Assembly: GCA_945910005.1 (NCBI GenBank) | Contig: OX246749.1 | Coordinates: 31,076,996-31,140,995 of the forward strand | Direction: 5' to 3' | From: Isoperla grammatica | Taxonomy: Eukaryota; Arthropoda; Insecta; Plecoptera; Perlodidae | DNA: 64,000 nucleotides | Part shown: positions 21,723-33,262 of the stretch, one piece after another | Position numbering within the stretch: position 1 is the stretch's first letter | Layout of the letters: the number at the start of each line of letters is the position of its first letter | Translations under genes and position numbers: made by a program | The notes under the pieces: generated by a model | What the model was told of the DNA's origin: nothing | What the model saw: only the letters and a program-made list of their open reading frames with translations | Databases searched by the model: none

Positions 21723-22452
21723 AGGGGTTCTCACCCGCTAGATTTATTTTTTACCATATGATCTACTGCACCACACCAATCGATAATGAACCATTAAACA
21801 TCGTAAGTTGAAACCTGTGAATTGTTATTAATTAATGAAATTTCTGGTTAACTGCCGCGGCGACTGTTGGTGTCAGCCGGCTTTTGGTGCGAGTGTACTC
21901 GAAGCGATATATCTAGACGGCCTTGGTGTACTCCATTCGACACCGCATAGCAGACCGCGTTCATTGTGCATGCGTTGACTATTTCCCCTCCCAATACTAC
22001 TACTCTCTCTCTCTCACTCTCTCTCTCTCTCGCTTGGCTTACTTGACACCAACTCGACAGTCGACACCCGCCGACTCGACGTGCACAGCAACGCACAGCA
22101 ACGCTCAAAACGAAATGGAGCACCCGATTACACATCTTTATTTTGTACCTGAACGGAAGCTCCGATTACAAAACCAAAATATACGAAATACGCAGAAAAG
22201 AAAGACGCAGCGAAAAGTATTACATCATTTTTTTTTGGAGCAGAATCCTCCAAGGTCCCAAGGCATACAGGTCGTCCCAATGCTATTTCTTATGGGAGAT
22301 TTTCGCCGATGGGACCTAGCTCGAAAAGCACTAACTTTGATATTTTTTCCCCGGGTTATGGCAAACCCGATTTCTTTTCATTTAGTCGCTAATTTGATAG
22401 CTAATCAGCCTTAGTTAAACATATTTTTTTGGTGTAGCGGGTGAGAACCCCT
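21723..22452. mobile_element. TTAA-flanked TIR element
   Basis: 18-bp inverted ends AGGGGTTCTCACCCGCTA (21723-21740, mirrored and ending at 22452), flanked by TTAA on both sides (21719-21722 and 22453-22456). TTAA targeting is typical of the piggyBac superfamily, but the ends do not show the usual CCC start, so class is provisional. The interior holds a (TC)n tract at 22003-22032. The 163-codon frame has low-complexity SLSLTLSLSR and no transposase motif. Confidence 0.82.
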
Positions 22453-22456
22453 TTAA

Positions 22457-22825
22457 TTAATTCAATACAAAATAGAATTACATTGACATTGAAATAATAA
22501 GTAATTAGTATTTTTGTGTTAGCTTTAGTCAGACAAATAACTGTAATGTAGAAGAGACGATGCTATATAGGGTGTGTATTAACTACATAGATAACGATGT
22601 CGTTTGCATATTAATATCTATTTTCAATACATTTTTAGGAGATCTTTGGAACTACAAGTAATATTAATTTTATAATTACGTTTTAACATTCTAATTGGTC
22701 GTATTGTGGTAAAGATTCCTTGGAATACATCTAAGTAGTCATAGCAAACAAATTCCGATAAAAAGAAATTCTGTGGCAATTAGTTTTGGGCCAAATAGTA
22801 GGCCTAGTTGGTTTCTTTAGTTGGT
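22457..22825. other. AT-rich non-coding sequence
   Basis: 22538-22580 matches the left flank of the 20-bp array. Otherwise nothing. Confidence 0.45.
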
Positions 22826-22990
22826 TATAGTTGTCCCAAGACTACTTTACACATGCTTTCGTCACAGGCGACTGGTTCGTAGCCAATCAGCGATCGGTAT
22901 TGGCGCTGGTGTGTCTCGGGCGGTTCGCCGGTTGGCTACGACTGCCCCGGATGTGACGAAAGCAGGTGTAAAGTAATCTTGGGTCCACTA
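22826..22990. mobile_element. TTTCGTCA-family palindromic MITE, subfamily 1
   Basis: TATAGTTGTCCCAAGACTAC at the left mirrors CTTGGGTCCACTATA at the right. Nested ATGCTTTCGTCACAGG / TGTGACGAAAGCA. Same family as 29946-30112. Confidence 0.85.
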
Positions 22991-23331
22991 TATCACCCTA
23001 TTTTCACTACTATCAAAGATGGTTTCATCAACCCTAAAAGATCTGTTGTAGCAGCCTCATTTATCTCTCCCCCCCCCCCCTAATACACAATAGTGATCGT
23101 ACCAGCTTGGATAGAATTCCACAAAAAAAACTTCTCCTTTTAAATCTTTTTACTCCCGAGAGCAAAATTTCCAAATGTAACTAGGTTTATTGTTTAAAGT
23201 TACCACACACCAAAGAACTTGGAATATGTTTCCAAAGATAGTAACAAAAAAAAAAAACTTCATGAAGGTGAAAAAATTCCAACTAAAGTTTTCAAATTAA
23301 ATTTCGAACTTTGGTCGCGCGCGTTTCAACT
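22991..23331. other. Non-coding sequence
   Basis: C-run near 23069-23081. No gene. Confidence 0.4.
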
Positions 23332-23528
23332 CCAGGACCCCTATTCTATAAAACTCCCGAAATGGATTCGGGCCGAAATGGAAACAATTGAGAAATAATA
23401 ACAATACTAATTGGAAATTATTGTGTCAGTTATATTGTTGTGGAACTGCAATTGTTTCCATTTCGGCCAAAATTGTTGTAATTTCCGACCGAATCCGTTT
23501 CGGTGGAGTTATAGAATAAGGGTCCTGG
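23332..23528. mobile_element. 197-bp palindromic MITE
   Basis: CCAGGACCCCTATTCTATAA and its inverse TTATAGAATAAGGGTCCTGG form the ends. Internal ATTGTTTCCATTTCGGCC is also mirrored. Non-coding. Confidence 0.88.
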
Positions 23529-24033
23529 GAGGGTGGGCGGAGGGGAGGGGGCAGGGGGGAGGTTAATCTGATTCCACAGCCTTCTCACACCGGACAACAC
23601 AACGGCCGAGCAGATAAAATGCCGACCATCTGATTTCCAATGAAGGACTTGAACAAGAAAAAACTTTGTCAGTCAGCGCAGAAGTTTCTCGGTTTCACAT
23701 CTTCTTTTGTCCACTTCACGCGTGACGTCACAGCGGCCATGATGAGGGCCGACATTTAGTTGTCAATAGGCGAAGAATATGCTGACCACGAAATATTACA
23801 GTTTTAACTTTTAATACATAAATCCCCGAGGAAGTAAGTTTGCGAAAATGACAACGTCTGCCATGTTCCATCTTTGAAATGAAATTCATTATGCTTGATG
23901 TCAACATCTAAAAATATTCTCTAAAAAGTAAAAACCATGCAAAATTGATTTCAATAATTATACACATTTCAATAATACCTCAAGCTGTTTAATTTGATCC
24001 ATTAAGCCTTGTTTTATAGTAAATCTGCAGACA
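23529..24033. other. Non-coding sequence
   Basis: G-rich near 23528-23560. Nothing else recognised. Confidence 0.4.
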
Positions 24034-24341
24034 ATAGGGCACTAGCAACACCAAAAGACAACAATGGAACAAATGAATTGAACTGATGGACAAACAATCA
24101 GCTGTCAAAATAATAAAATTGCAACCATAGAAATAAAAGCAATTGTAGCAATAGTAACTGCTCGCCATTTGAAACTTTTAATGAGAGACAAGGACTAAGT
24201 GAAAGTTTTGTATGTGTATTTGTTTGTTTTTTGTTTTGTTTTCCCCAATCAGAAGACATTATTTTTTGACAGCTTGTTGTTTGTCCATCGATTCAATTCA
24301 TTTGTTCCATTGTTGTCTTTTGGTGTTGCTAGTGCCCTATA
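24034..24341. mobile_element. CTATAGGGCACTAGCAACACC-family MITE, copy C
   Basis: Near-complete 308-bp copy with matching ends, most similar to copies B and F. Confidence 0.9.
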
Positions 24342-24354
24342 CATTAATACCTTA

Positions 24355-24672
24355 ATAGGGTACGCACAACACCAAAACACAACAATGAAACAAATGAATT
24401 GAGCCGATGGACAAACAAGCTGTCAAAAAAAGTATTTGAAGTTCTAAAGTTGGAAAAAACAAACGTTCAGAACGTTTACAAACTTTCAGATAGTTGCTGT
24501 CCATTACTGAACATAAATTTTAACTGGCGAGCAGTTACTATCGTTACAACTAATTGTTTCTCCTCATTATTTGCAGAGATATTACTTTGACAGCTTGTTG
24601 TTTGTCCACCAGTTCAATTCATTTATTCCATTGTTGTAGTTCGGCTGTTACGTCAGTTGCACGTTCCCTATA
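24355..24672. mobile_element. CTATAGGGCACTAGCAACACC-family MITE, copy D
   Basis: Divergent copy 14 bp from copy C. Left end TAGGGTACGCACAACACC; the right end is the alternative TACGTCAGTTGCACGTTCCC type. Confidence 0.8.
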
Positions 24673-24878
24673 CATTGATAAAACCAAATAAAAAATGTAC
24701 ATTGATAACTCCATCTTTTATCTACGTAGCTCTAAAAGAAGCGTAATATACGCATTTAAGTTCTTTGTTAGTCTTTAGAATGAGGGGCGGAAAATGCACA
24801 GTCGATTAAGTATGTGATTTGTTTATGGTTGCTATGGAGTTTGTTCTTATGGAAAATAACATATAATAAAACAATCCA

Positions 24879-25188
24879 ATAGCGAACCCGCAACTGACGT
24901 CACATCCGGACTACAACAATGGAACAAATGAATTGAACTGATGGACAAACAATCAGCTGTCAAAATACAACCATAGAAATAAAAACAAGTGTAGCAATAG
25001 TAACTGCTCGGCATTTAAAACTTTTAATGATGGACAACGACTAAGTGAAAGTTTTTATATGTGTATTTGATTGTTTTTTCTTTTGTTTTCCAAAATCAGA
25101 AGAAATTATTTTTTGACAGCTTGTTGTTTGTCCATCGATTCAATTCATTTGTTTCATTGTTGTCTTTTGGTGTTGCTAGTAGCCTATA
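24879..25188. mobile_element. CTATAGGGCACTAGCAACACC-family MITE, copy E
   Basis: Alternative terminus at the left (AACCCGCAACTGACGTCACA) and standard terminus at the right (GTTGCTAGTAGCCTATA), the mirror arrangement of copy A. Confidence 0.85.
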
Positions 25189-25556
25189 GGAACAAATCCT
25201 GTACTTAATTTGACACTTGACCCTGCATACGGCCCCTAGTTTCATAAATTTGGGGCAATGACATGCACATGCATGTCTCCCTGCATGAAAGGGTTGATGA
25301 AAGGGCGCATGCAGCGCTTTCTAGACGTCACGAACGAACCATAGATCTCTCAGCAGTTCCGTTCTCTCCCCTAGATCGCGGGCCGGTCGCTATCCGAGAA
25401 TAGAGCGCTGCAACGTTTCCCACCTCGGACAGAGTAACGCCATTTCTTGGCGTGAAATAAATAAAGAGTCCTCGTAAAAGCACGATATACAATCACAGCA
25501 AAAGAAACCCTACAGTAAGTACCTACTCCTAATAGCTACTAATACTACTACTGCTA
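25189..25556. other. Non-coding sequence
   Basis: No feature recognised apart from CTACTAATA-type short repeats near 25525-25556. Confidence 0.4.
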
Positions 25557-27190
25557 ACAGGGGTGGACTGGGATAAAAAGGCCCGGGATGCTGGGTTTCG
25601 GGGGGGGCCCGTACGAGGTGGCGTGGTGCAGCTGGGGTCTGGGGCGAAGCCCCAGCCGCCGGAGGCGAATACGCCCAAGGCGCAAAACATTGTTTGGGGT
25701 TGCATTGACTTTTATGGCCTAAAATGCGATTTTAGGGCACGATTAACAGAGGCCACCCTACCAGTAGCAAAGTAATTTCAATTATACTCAATTCATTACA
25801 ATTCTACGCTATTCTTCTATCTTTCCTATTGAACGATTGGAAAACATATACGCGTTGACCTAAAACACGGTGCAGTAGATTAACATGAAATTAAACATGT
25901 TTAAGTTATGTATCACATTGTAGATAATTAAACATTTATTAAAACAGGCATTAAAAAGACGATGTTATTAAACTCGTTTTAGAGATATTCGTTACTAAAC
26001 ACACAAATAACATTGCGAAACAACCACGGCAACACGTCGTGACGTCACGGCGGGGCTGACCAATGAATATATAATGATATTCGGCAATAATTTACAACAT
26101 ACACTACTGTAAGTGTGCTTTTGATTTACATTTTTAAAAAAACGGGGGTCACGGGCCTTCTTTTTTATTTATTTTGTACTATAGTCTACGCAATTCCTCT
26201 ATCTTCCATATTGTACGATTAAAAAACCTATACGCGTTGACCTAAAACACGGCGCAGTAGATTAACATGAAATTAAACATGATTAAAGTATGTATCACAT
26301 TGTAGATAACTAAACAATGATTAAAACAGGCATTAAAAAGATGATGTTATTTAACTCGTTCTAGAGATATTCGTGACTAAACACACGAAATAACATTGCA
26401 AAACCTCCACGGCAACACGTCGTGACGTCACGGCGGGGCTGACCAATGAATATATAATGATATTTGGCTAAAATTGACAACATACAATACTGGAAGTATG
26501 CTATTAAATTAACTTAAAAAAAAAATGGTGGTCACGCGGGCCTTCGTTTGGAGTTATTTTGACCTATAGTCTACGCTATTTCCCTATCTTCCCTATTGTA
26601 CGATTGAAAAACCTATACGCGTTGACCTAAAATACGGTGAAGTAGATTAGCACGAAATAAAACAAGTTTAAGTTATGTATCACATTGTAGATAATTAAAC
26701 AATTATTAAAACAGGTAGTACAAAGACGATGTTGTTTAACTCGTTATAGAGATATTCGTGACTAAACAGAAATAACATTGCGAACAACCACGGCAACACG
26801 TCGTGACGTCACGGCGGGGCTGACCAATGAATATATAATAATATTTGGCTATAATTCACAACATACACTACTGTAATTGTGCTTTTCATTTAACTAGAAT
26901 AAAAAACGGGGGTCACGGGCCTTCGTTTTGAGTTATTTCGACCTATATTCCACGGTTCATTGAATATTTATAATAAATGTTACAATTAATTCAATTATAA
27001 TTTCAAAATAATAGTTTTAGAGTGGGGTTAAGATTTTTTTTAGTTATATCTGTACAGAGAAGTATTTACATCATAGGAACTTTCTGGTGGCAGCCCGAGG
27101 CCCGGACTGCCGAAGGGCCCGGATTTGCCCAGGGGCCCGGGTTGCGATCGCCTCCCGCATCCCTAGCCACTCCGCGTCTGACCGCTACTG
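25557..27190. mobile_element. Composite repeat element with GGCCCGGG-rich ends
   Basis: Left part GGGGTGGACTGGGATAAAAA and GC-rich GGCGAAGCCCCAGCCGCCGG; right part GGCCCGGACTGCCGAAGGGC. Both ends are GC-rich around an AT-rich core, and CTACTCCTAATAGC occurs on both outer sides. Exact ends and class are uncertain. The core is the 382-bp triplication listed separately. Confidence 0.5.
25804..26950. repeat. 382-bp tandem repeat, 3 copies
   Basis: Copies start near 25804, 26187 and 26571 at CTACGC(A/T)ATT. Each includes TACGCGTTGACCTAAAA, ATGTATCACATTGTAGATAA and GTCGTGACGTCACGGCGGGG. The copies are similar but clearly diverged. Non-coding. Confidence 0.92.
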
Positions 27191-27231
27191 CTACTAATAG
27201 CTACTCCTAATAGCAGATCTATCGAACAACT

Positions 27232-27689
27232 TATGGTCGGTCTACACACATGTTTAAGGCTTAAGCACGGCGTAAGACCTTGTTTTGGCGTTCACACAGT
27301 TTAACGAAATGACCAAATTTCATTTCTTAGACACTCCGTATAAGACAAACCTTAGACCAGCTAATCAATTCTCAATACAGTTTTGACGTCAGAAGCATTC
27401 TAGCCAATGGTGTTGTGAATACTGGAGTAAATTGAGTATTATCGTATTTGGCGTTAATCATGTGTGTGAACGCCTCTGTTGACCCTAATGGTACGTTTAC
27501 AGCTACGCGTTGCGAGCGAAGCGAAGGCGCGAGCTCCAATCAGTGGCCGAGTTTGCGTGAAACTATTAACTTCTTTGCTTGAAACTCGGCCGCTGATTGG
27601 AGCTCGCGCCCTCGCTTCGCTCGCAACGCGTGGCTGTAAACGTACCATTAAACCAAGAATCTTTAGACATGTGCGTAGACCGACCATTA
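27232..27689. mobile_element. TIR element hosting a hairpin MITE
   Basis: TATGGTCGGTCTACACACAT at the left and inverted ATGTGCGTAGACCGACCATTA at the right. Also nested GGCGTTCACACA / TGTGTGAACGCC. Terminal design resembles the GTCCACACAG elements at 42654-43063. Interrupted by the hairpin at 27486-27650. Confidence 0.75.
27486..27650. mobile_element. 165-bp hairpin MITE, copy 2
   Basis: Same length and sequence as 17054-17218 apart from a few bases, with ends TAATGGTACGTTTACAGC / GCTGTAAACGTACCATTA. Could form a stem of about 70 bp. Open frames across it are symmetrical shadows. Confidence 0.92.
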
Positions 27690-27848
27690 CGAACGGCTGC
27701 TTGGCTGCGACACTAGCGCGACGTAGCGGTAATGTGGTTGAAATACCACGAGGTGTTGTTTACCGTTATTCATCACACTACCTCCAGTTATAGTTCTACT
27801 ATTGTATCGACTCTACTTCTACACCCTGGGGCCTGGGCCCATAGGAGG

Positions 27849-28146
27849 TATAGGGCACTAGCAACACCAAAAGACAACAATGAAACAAATGAATTGAATC
27901 GATGGACAAACAATCAGCTGTCAAAAAATAATTTTTTCTGATTTTGGAAAACAAAACAAAAAACAAACAAATCTTTCACTTAGTCGTTGTCTATCATTAA
28001 AAGTTTTAAATGGCTAGCAGTTACTATTGCTACACTTGTTTTTATTTCTATGGTTGCAATTTTATTATTTTGACAGCTGATGGTTTGTCCATCAGTTCAA
28101 TTCATTTGTTCCATTGTTGTCTTTTGGTGTTGCTAGTGCCCTATAT
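27849..28146. mobile_element. CTATAGGGCACTAGCAACACC-family MITE, copy F
   Basis: Full-length copy with matching ends and flanking TATA on both sides. Confidence 0.9.
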
Positions 28147-28839
28147 AGAAGACGTCTTCCATTGTTGCCAGCATTGATTACCATTGTTGGTAATAATAAC
28201 ACGGCCAACTATATGACACAAAACATCCTAGCAACTAGCAAGGCCATCTTGATCTCCTAGAGCAGAACGTTTAATGGCGACAACTAAAACAACCGTACTA
28301 ACTCATAGTTCCCACCCCACGTGACGTCACAGCGGCCATGATTGCGACACAATTGATGAGGACCAATCCTAGATCATTGACAAATACTATTCAAATTCAA
28401 CAACTAAGCCTAATTTAGAATTTAGAAAGTAAACATTAAGTCATAATTACAAAATTAAAAATTACGAAACATACCACTTTTATAAAAAAAAAAAAACACG
28501 CTGAATTTTAAAGAATTAAGAATTTCTGTGTTCTACCACAACAGCCTTCAATTGTTTCTCCATGGCAACGTCAAAGTGTGATCACAAATGTGGCCGCCAC
28601 GCGCAAAGATGTGACGTACACGTGCAACCTATGAATTGATAACGAAGATATATTACACCGCAGTGATGGCCTAGCTAGCTCAACAAGTGTCACGTGGCCC
28701 ACAAGACAAACAAGTAGTTATTGTCGCAGAGAGACGGCCCGAGAAGGCGGGGATGTCCCGACCTGGGACAGACAGATAACCGAGCCAGATAGACGGGTAC
28801 AGGTCAGACAGTAGCCATGGGGAGGTGGACACTAGGCCT
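28147..28839. other. Non-coding sequence
   Basis: Poly-A run near 28484-28498. No gene recognised. Confidence 0.4.
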
Positions 28840-28985
28840 GATGCTGAGCGTGAGTACTGGGGTAGTGGGGGTAGTAGTGGAGGTAGTAGTAGTAGTAGTA
28901 GTAGTAATACTGGTAGCTTGAGCACTGGGGTAGTGGTAGTAGTAGTAGTAGTAGTACTGGTAGCGTGAGCACTGGGGTAGTGGAG

Positions 28986-29027
<42 letters not shown>

Positions 29028-29553
29028 CTGGTAGCTTGAGCACTGGGGTAGTGGTAGTAGTAGTAGAGGTAGTAGTAGTACTGGTAGCTTGAGCAAGTGG
29101 TGGTAGTAGTAGTAGTAGAGGTAGTAGTAGTACTGGTAGCTTGAGCACTGGGGTAGTGGTGGTAGTAGTAGTAGTAGAGGTAGTAGTAGTACTGGTAGCT
29201 TGAGCACTGGGGTAGTGGTGGTAGTAGTAGTAGTAGAGGTAGTAGTAGTACTGGTAGCTTGAGCACTGGGGTAGTGGTGGTAGTAGTAGTAGTAGAGGTA
29301 GTAGTAGTACTGGTAGCGTGAGCACTGGGGTAGTGGTAGTAGTAGTAGTAGAGGTAGTAGTAGTACTGGTAGCGTGAGCACTGGGGTAGTGGAGGTAGTA
29401 GTAGTACTGGTAGCGTGAGCACTGGGGTAGTGGAGGTAGTAGTAGTAGTAGTAGTAGTAGTAGTACTGGTAGCTTGAGCACTGGGGTAGTGGTAGTAGTA
29501 GTAGTAGTAGAGGTAGTAGTAGTACTGGTAGCGTGAGCACTGGGGTAGTGGAG

Positions 29554-29619
<66 letters not shown>

Positions 29620-29710
29620 CTGGTAGCTTGAGCACTGGGGTAGTGGTAGTAGTAGTAGTAGTAGTAGTAGAGGTAGTAGTAGTACTGGTAGCGTGAGCAC
29701 TGGGGTAGTG

Positions 29711-29747
<37 letters not shown>

Positions 29748-29900
29748 AAGTAGTAGTAGTACTGGTAGCTTGAGCACTGGGGTAGTGGTGGTAGTAGTAG
29801 TAGTAGAGGTAGTAGTAGTACTGGTAGCGTGAGCACTGGGGTAGTGGTGGTAGTAGTAAAGGAGGTAGACATTGAAGAGGTAGTAGCAGTGACAATAGTA
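28840..29900. repeat. (TAG)n-based complex minisatellite
   Basis: Irregular units made of ACTGGTAGC(G/T)TGAGCACTGG followed by GTAGTGG and variable (TAG)n stretches. About 20 copies of the GAGCACTGGGGTAGTGG core are visible. Three minus-strand frames of 360-425 codons (poly-Thr, poly-Tyr and poly-Leu stretches separated by PVLTLPVLLL or similar) stay open only because the unit is built from TAC/CTA/ACT triplets. Not a gene. Confidence 0.95.
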
Positions 29901-29945
29901 GTGGTAGTAAGAGGCATCAGTAGTATATAGTATCAGCACTAGTAG

Positions 29946-30213
<268 letters not shown>

Positions 30214-31545
30214 AGCAGTAGTCAGTAGAAGTGTAACATATTTCAAAGTTGAGACCAAAATACGGTGATGTATCGGCGCCGTTGCTGTGTTGTTTCGCTA
30301 ACTGAAAGATGATCACGGTATTGTTACGTTTTCCCGTCAGTGGTCCAGCGGTGTAAACACGGCAATTATTCACCAGAGAATAGAGAGTGTTGGAACACTA
30401 GTGTAACAGTGACATTAAACCAAACATACTCATGCTGCGTAATGACGTTAAAAGAGCGTGCACTGTTACAACAGTGTTTCAGCAACCATATGTCTAGTCG
30501 GAAAAAACTCGATACAATAACAGCACTGTGGCAAGTGTTACATTAGCGTTACATTACAGAAACGTACTTGTGTGTTTGCTGGGTAAGTAGTATTAGAAGC
30601 AGAAGTAGTATATAGTATCAGCACCAGTAGTAGTAATCCAGTAGTAGAAGCAGTAGTTAAAAGTAGTGTACTTAGTATTAGAAGCAATAGTTAGAAGTCG
30701 TGTCAGAAGGTAAGTCGGATTGATTCGTACAGAGTACAATTAATATGGATGTCGTAAAAAGTGGGTACAGACCCAAATAACTTACTACATGTAACATATG
30801 TACACTGCATTTAAAATCAAGCAACAATTACAATTACAATTATTGTAGTATGAGAAGTAGCTTAGTAATATTAGTAGTGTATATAAACAAAGACACCACT
30901 CAACGTGCAATGCACAGCTAGACCTGCGACTGTGTGGGTGGCAGCCCACAGCTAAGTTTACTTATTGCATATATAGCAACAATTATAACTGTGTTATATA
31001 AACATTAGACGTACACAATGGGTAATCGCTTTGTAAACAAATAAACTACATCATGCTGGAATGATAGAAGTACACGTTGGGCCCTTCATGAAAAATATGT
31101 TTTATGTATTGCCAGACTCTTAAAGAATTTATAGTTAAGGGTTTTTCGTGGTGAAACTAATAACTCGTTGATACCAAAACGGTTTGGCACGAAACTAGAT
31201 TAATGCGCTTTCAGCGTGCTTTGGTTGGTCACTTACATGTTGAATACGCTTTATGCCTCCTTTGATTGGTTAGAAACCAGTTAAATACAATTTAGCGTGC
31301 TGTAGTTGGTCTGAAACTTGTTGAATACGTTTTTGTTTGATACAAATGGAAATGGTGTTATTTATTGTAAGGTTATAGACAGCCCGCTTCCGCTTTGCTT
31401 GGTAGCATCCACGGGGTAGAGCAATCACAAGGTCACTGGAACTCTGAACAACTATTGCAAAGAGTAGTCAATAAAAGAAGGTGCCTTCACTACTTACGTC
31501 AGAGAGCACAATCCGTCACGTGGGTTAGATCTATTCCGATACCTG
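30214..31545. other. Non-coding sequence; candidate location of a missing upstream exon
   Basis: No repeat array. I searched for a first exon resembling 34461-34508 and saw none. Short AGTAGTA-rich relics persist to about 30700. Confidence 0.4.
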
Positions 31546-31713
31546 TTATAGGTTTCGCAAAACAACCTCGGTAATGCTTTCGTCATCAATCAATGACGTG
31601 TTTACGGTCCCGGCCAACCCGAGCAGGTATCTGAATTAGCCACGGTCGCTGGTTGGCTGCCGCTCACCCACCCGTGACGGAAGCATTACCGAAGATCTTG
31701 TACGGCGAGTATA
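31546..31713. mobile_element. TTTCGTCA-family palindromic MITE, subfamily 2
   Basis: CCTCGGTAATGCTTTCGTCA at the left mirrors TGACGGAAGCATTACCGAAG at the right. The interior matches 12460-12620 in inverse orientation. Confidence 0.8.
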
Positions 31714-32045
31714 CACGCTGTAATCCAAGCTAGTGCAACAGGCTACACCTGCCAGCAAGTATTATAGTGACGCTTCCCTTGGTTGCAGGTTCTGGTTGCC
31801 GGACTAAGCTGCTCGCCCCTCTCCTTCAACACATACCACCTGTTACACGCTGAGACCCAAGCTAGTGCAACAGGCTACACCTGCCAGCAAGTATTATAGT
31901 GACGCTTCCCTTGGTTGCAGGTTCTGGTAGCCGGACTAAGCTGCTCGCCCCTCTCCTTCAACACATACCACCTGTTACACGCTGAAACCCAAGCTAGTGC
32001 AACAGGCTACACCTGCCAGCAAGTGTTATAGTGACGCTCGCCTTG
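31714..32045 (+). repeat. 132-bp tandem repeat duplicating an exon start
   Basis: CACGCTG(T/A)(A/G)A(T/C)CCAAGC units begin at 31714, 31846 and 31978, exactly 132 bp apart. The first two carry TTGGTTGCAG followed by GTTCTGGT(T/A)GCCGGACT. This is the same acceptor-plus-exon start as the functional-looking one at 32053, but each reads into a TAG after about 36 codons. They look like duplicated, possibly decoy, 3' splice sites. Confidence 0.85.
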
Positions 32046-32052
32046 GTTGCAG

Positions 32053-32827
32053 GTTCTGGTAGCCGGACTAAGCTGCTCGCCTCTCTCCTTCAACGAAGAC
32101 GACACCTACCACCTGTTTGACGTACCCTCGTCCTCCTCGTACAGACGACGACGTTCCGCCCCCTCGCCCGAGGCGGGGGTGCAACAACCCCCACACTTGG
32201 GGACGAAACATGCTCGAGAAGCAAACAGTCACCCGAAACATGCTGAAACCATGAAAACTGTATCGAAACATGCGCACGATAAGGGAATTGAACCTCAACA
32301 CGTCGACGGAAACCATAAGACGCATTCCATCGAGGACTGTCCAAACCCTTCCGAACACAACATCGTGGAAGATGGCCGCCATGAACATAGCAAAGAAGAT
32401 TGTCCAAAACACGCCAAACACTTGGACGTCGATCAGTATCACAAACAAACCGTGGACGAAGTTAACAAGCATTCAAAGGACGAGGAAAATGGTCACGGAC
32501 ATGACGTAAACGATTGTCCACACCATGCTAAACACAATATTGTAGGAGATAGTCATGGATCTAAGGCAGAAAATGGTCCAAATCAATCTAGAGACTCGGA
32601 TATTGACTTGAAACATGCTCAAGATACACATGAATCTTCAAAACATGCTCTGGACACGGACGAATGTGGAACCCACGTGCGAGACGAGCATAATGACGTA
32701 GGAGATGTTCACGATCAAGGACGTAATCAAGTAAAGGACAAACAACAATATTCCGAAGGAAAAAATGAACAAAGAATGGCTAAAACAAAACCCCTACATG
32801 TGGGAGAGGCTACGATTGGTCAAGCGA
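32053..32827 (+). CDS. Exon of a His/Asp-rich putative secreted protein
   Basis: Not a recognised family. Open for about 290 codons. I place the exon start after the acceptor CTTGGTTGCAG (ending 32052) and its end before GTAAGG at 32828. It opens with hydrophobic VLVAGLSCSPLSF, which reads as the second half of a signal peptide, then an acidic stretch, a polybasic RRRR at residues 31-34 (furin-like), and a long hydrophilic part rich in His, Asp, Glu and Lys. That part contains repeats of the form (E/N)DCPxHAKH and five Cys overall. No stop interrupts the frame, no transposon motif is present, and His/Asp/Cys clustering suggests metal binding. If the donor is not used, the frame continues into flanking tandem DNA and stops at 32923-32925. 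The first exon is not seen; function unknown. Confidence 0.55.
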
Positions 32828-32832
32828 GTAAG

Positions 32833-33060
32833 GGGCGTGGTCGCCTGAGTGACGTCATCCTGCTGGAAGCTGCAGACGAGGCTAGTAGGGCGGGGCCACT
32901 CTCTCGTCGCAAGGGGCTGGTCTAGGGCGAGTGGGGGCGGAGCCAAGGCGAGTAGGGGCGTGGCCACCTGAGTGATGACGTCATCCTGCTGCAAGCTGCA
33001 GACGAGGCTAGTAGGGCGGGGCCACTCTCTCGTCGCAAGGGGCTGGTCTAGGGCGAGTAG
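32833..33060. repeat. ~123-bp tandem duplication in the putative intron
   Basis: GGGGCGTGG(T/C)C(G/A)CCTGAGTGA and TAGTAGGGCGGGGCCACTCT each occur twice, about 123 bp apart. It lies between the predicted donor and acceptor. Confidence 0.85.
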
Positions 33061-33221
33061 GGGGCGTGGCCTGGCATTGTTGTACGGACTGCGACGACCT
33101 AACGTGCGTGTTCGACGAGCCTCCGCTAGGCGGAGATCTAGCTGACGCTGCGTCACATACGTCACACCAGCAGACGTCTACACTGGATGCATTGGAACCC
33201 CCCACGCATGATATAATGTAG
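33052..33221 (+). CDS. Terminal exon of the same putative gene
   Basis: Predicted acceptor TCTAG ending at 33051 (alternatively GAGTAG ending at 33060). Both leave two bases and so match the phase-1 donor at 32827/32828. The frame reads through a Cys/Asp cluster HCCTDCDDLTCVFDEPP and an acidic, Ser/Thr-rich tail ending ...PPTHDIM, then TAG at 33219-33221. Composition matches the preceding exon (acidic, His-containing) and differs from the other two frames. The joint is inferred from phase and composition only. No family recognised; I do not assign a function. Confidence 0.5.
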
Positions 33222-33256
33222 TGTATGTTATGTTATGTTTCATACACAAGTACCTA

Positions 33257-33262
33257 ATAAAT
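33257..33262 (+). terminator. AATAAA poly(A) signal
   Basis: Two overlapping AATAAA-type hexamers (AATAAATAAAT) 35 bases after the TAG of the putative terminal exon, a normal distance for a short 3' UTR. Confidence 0.5.

Noticed and set aside
21923..22414. 163-codon frame inside a TTAA element as transposase
   Set aside because: Low-complexity start, no DDE/DDD residues in order and no similarity I recognise.
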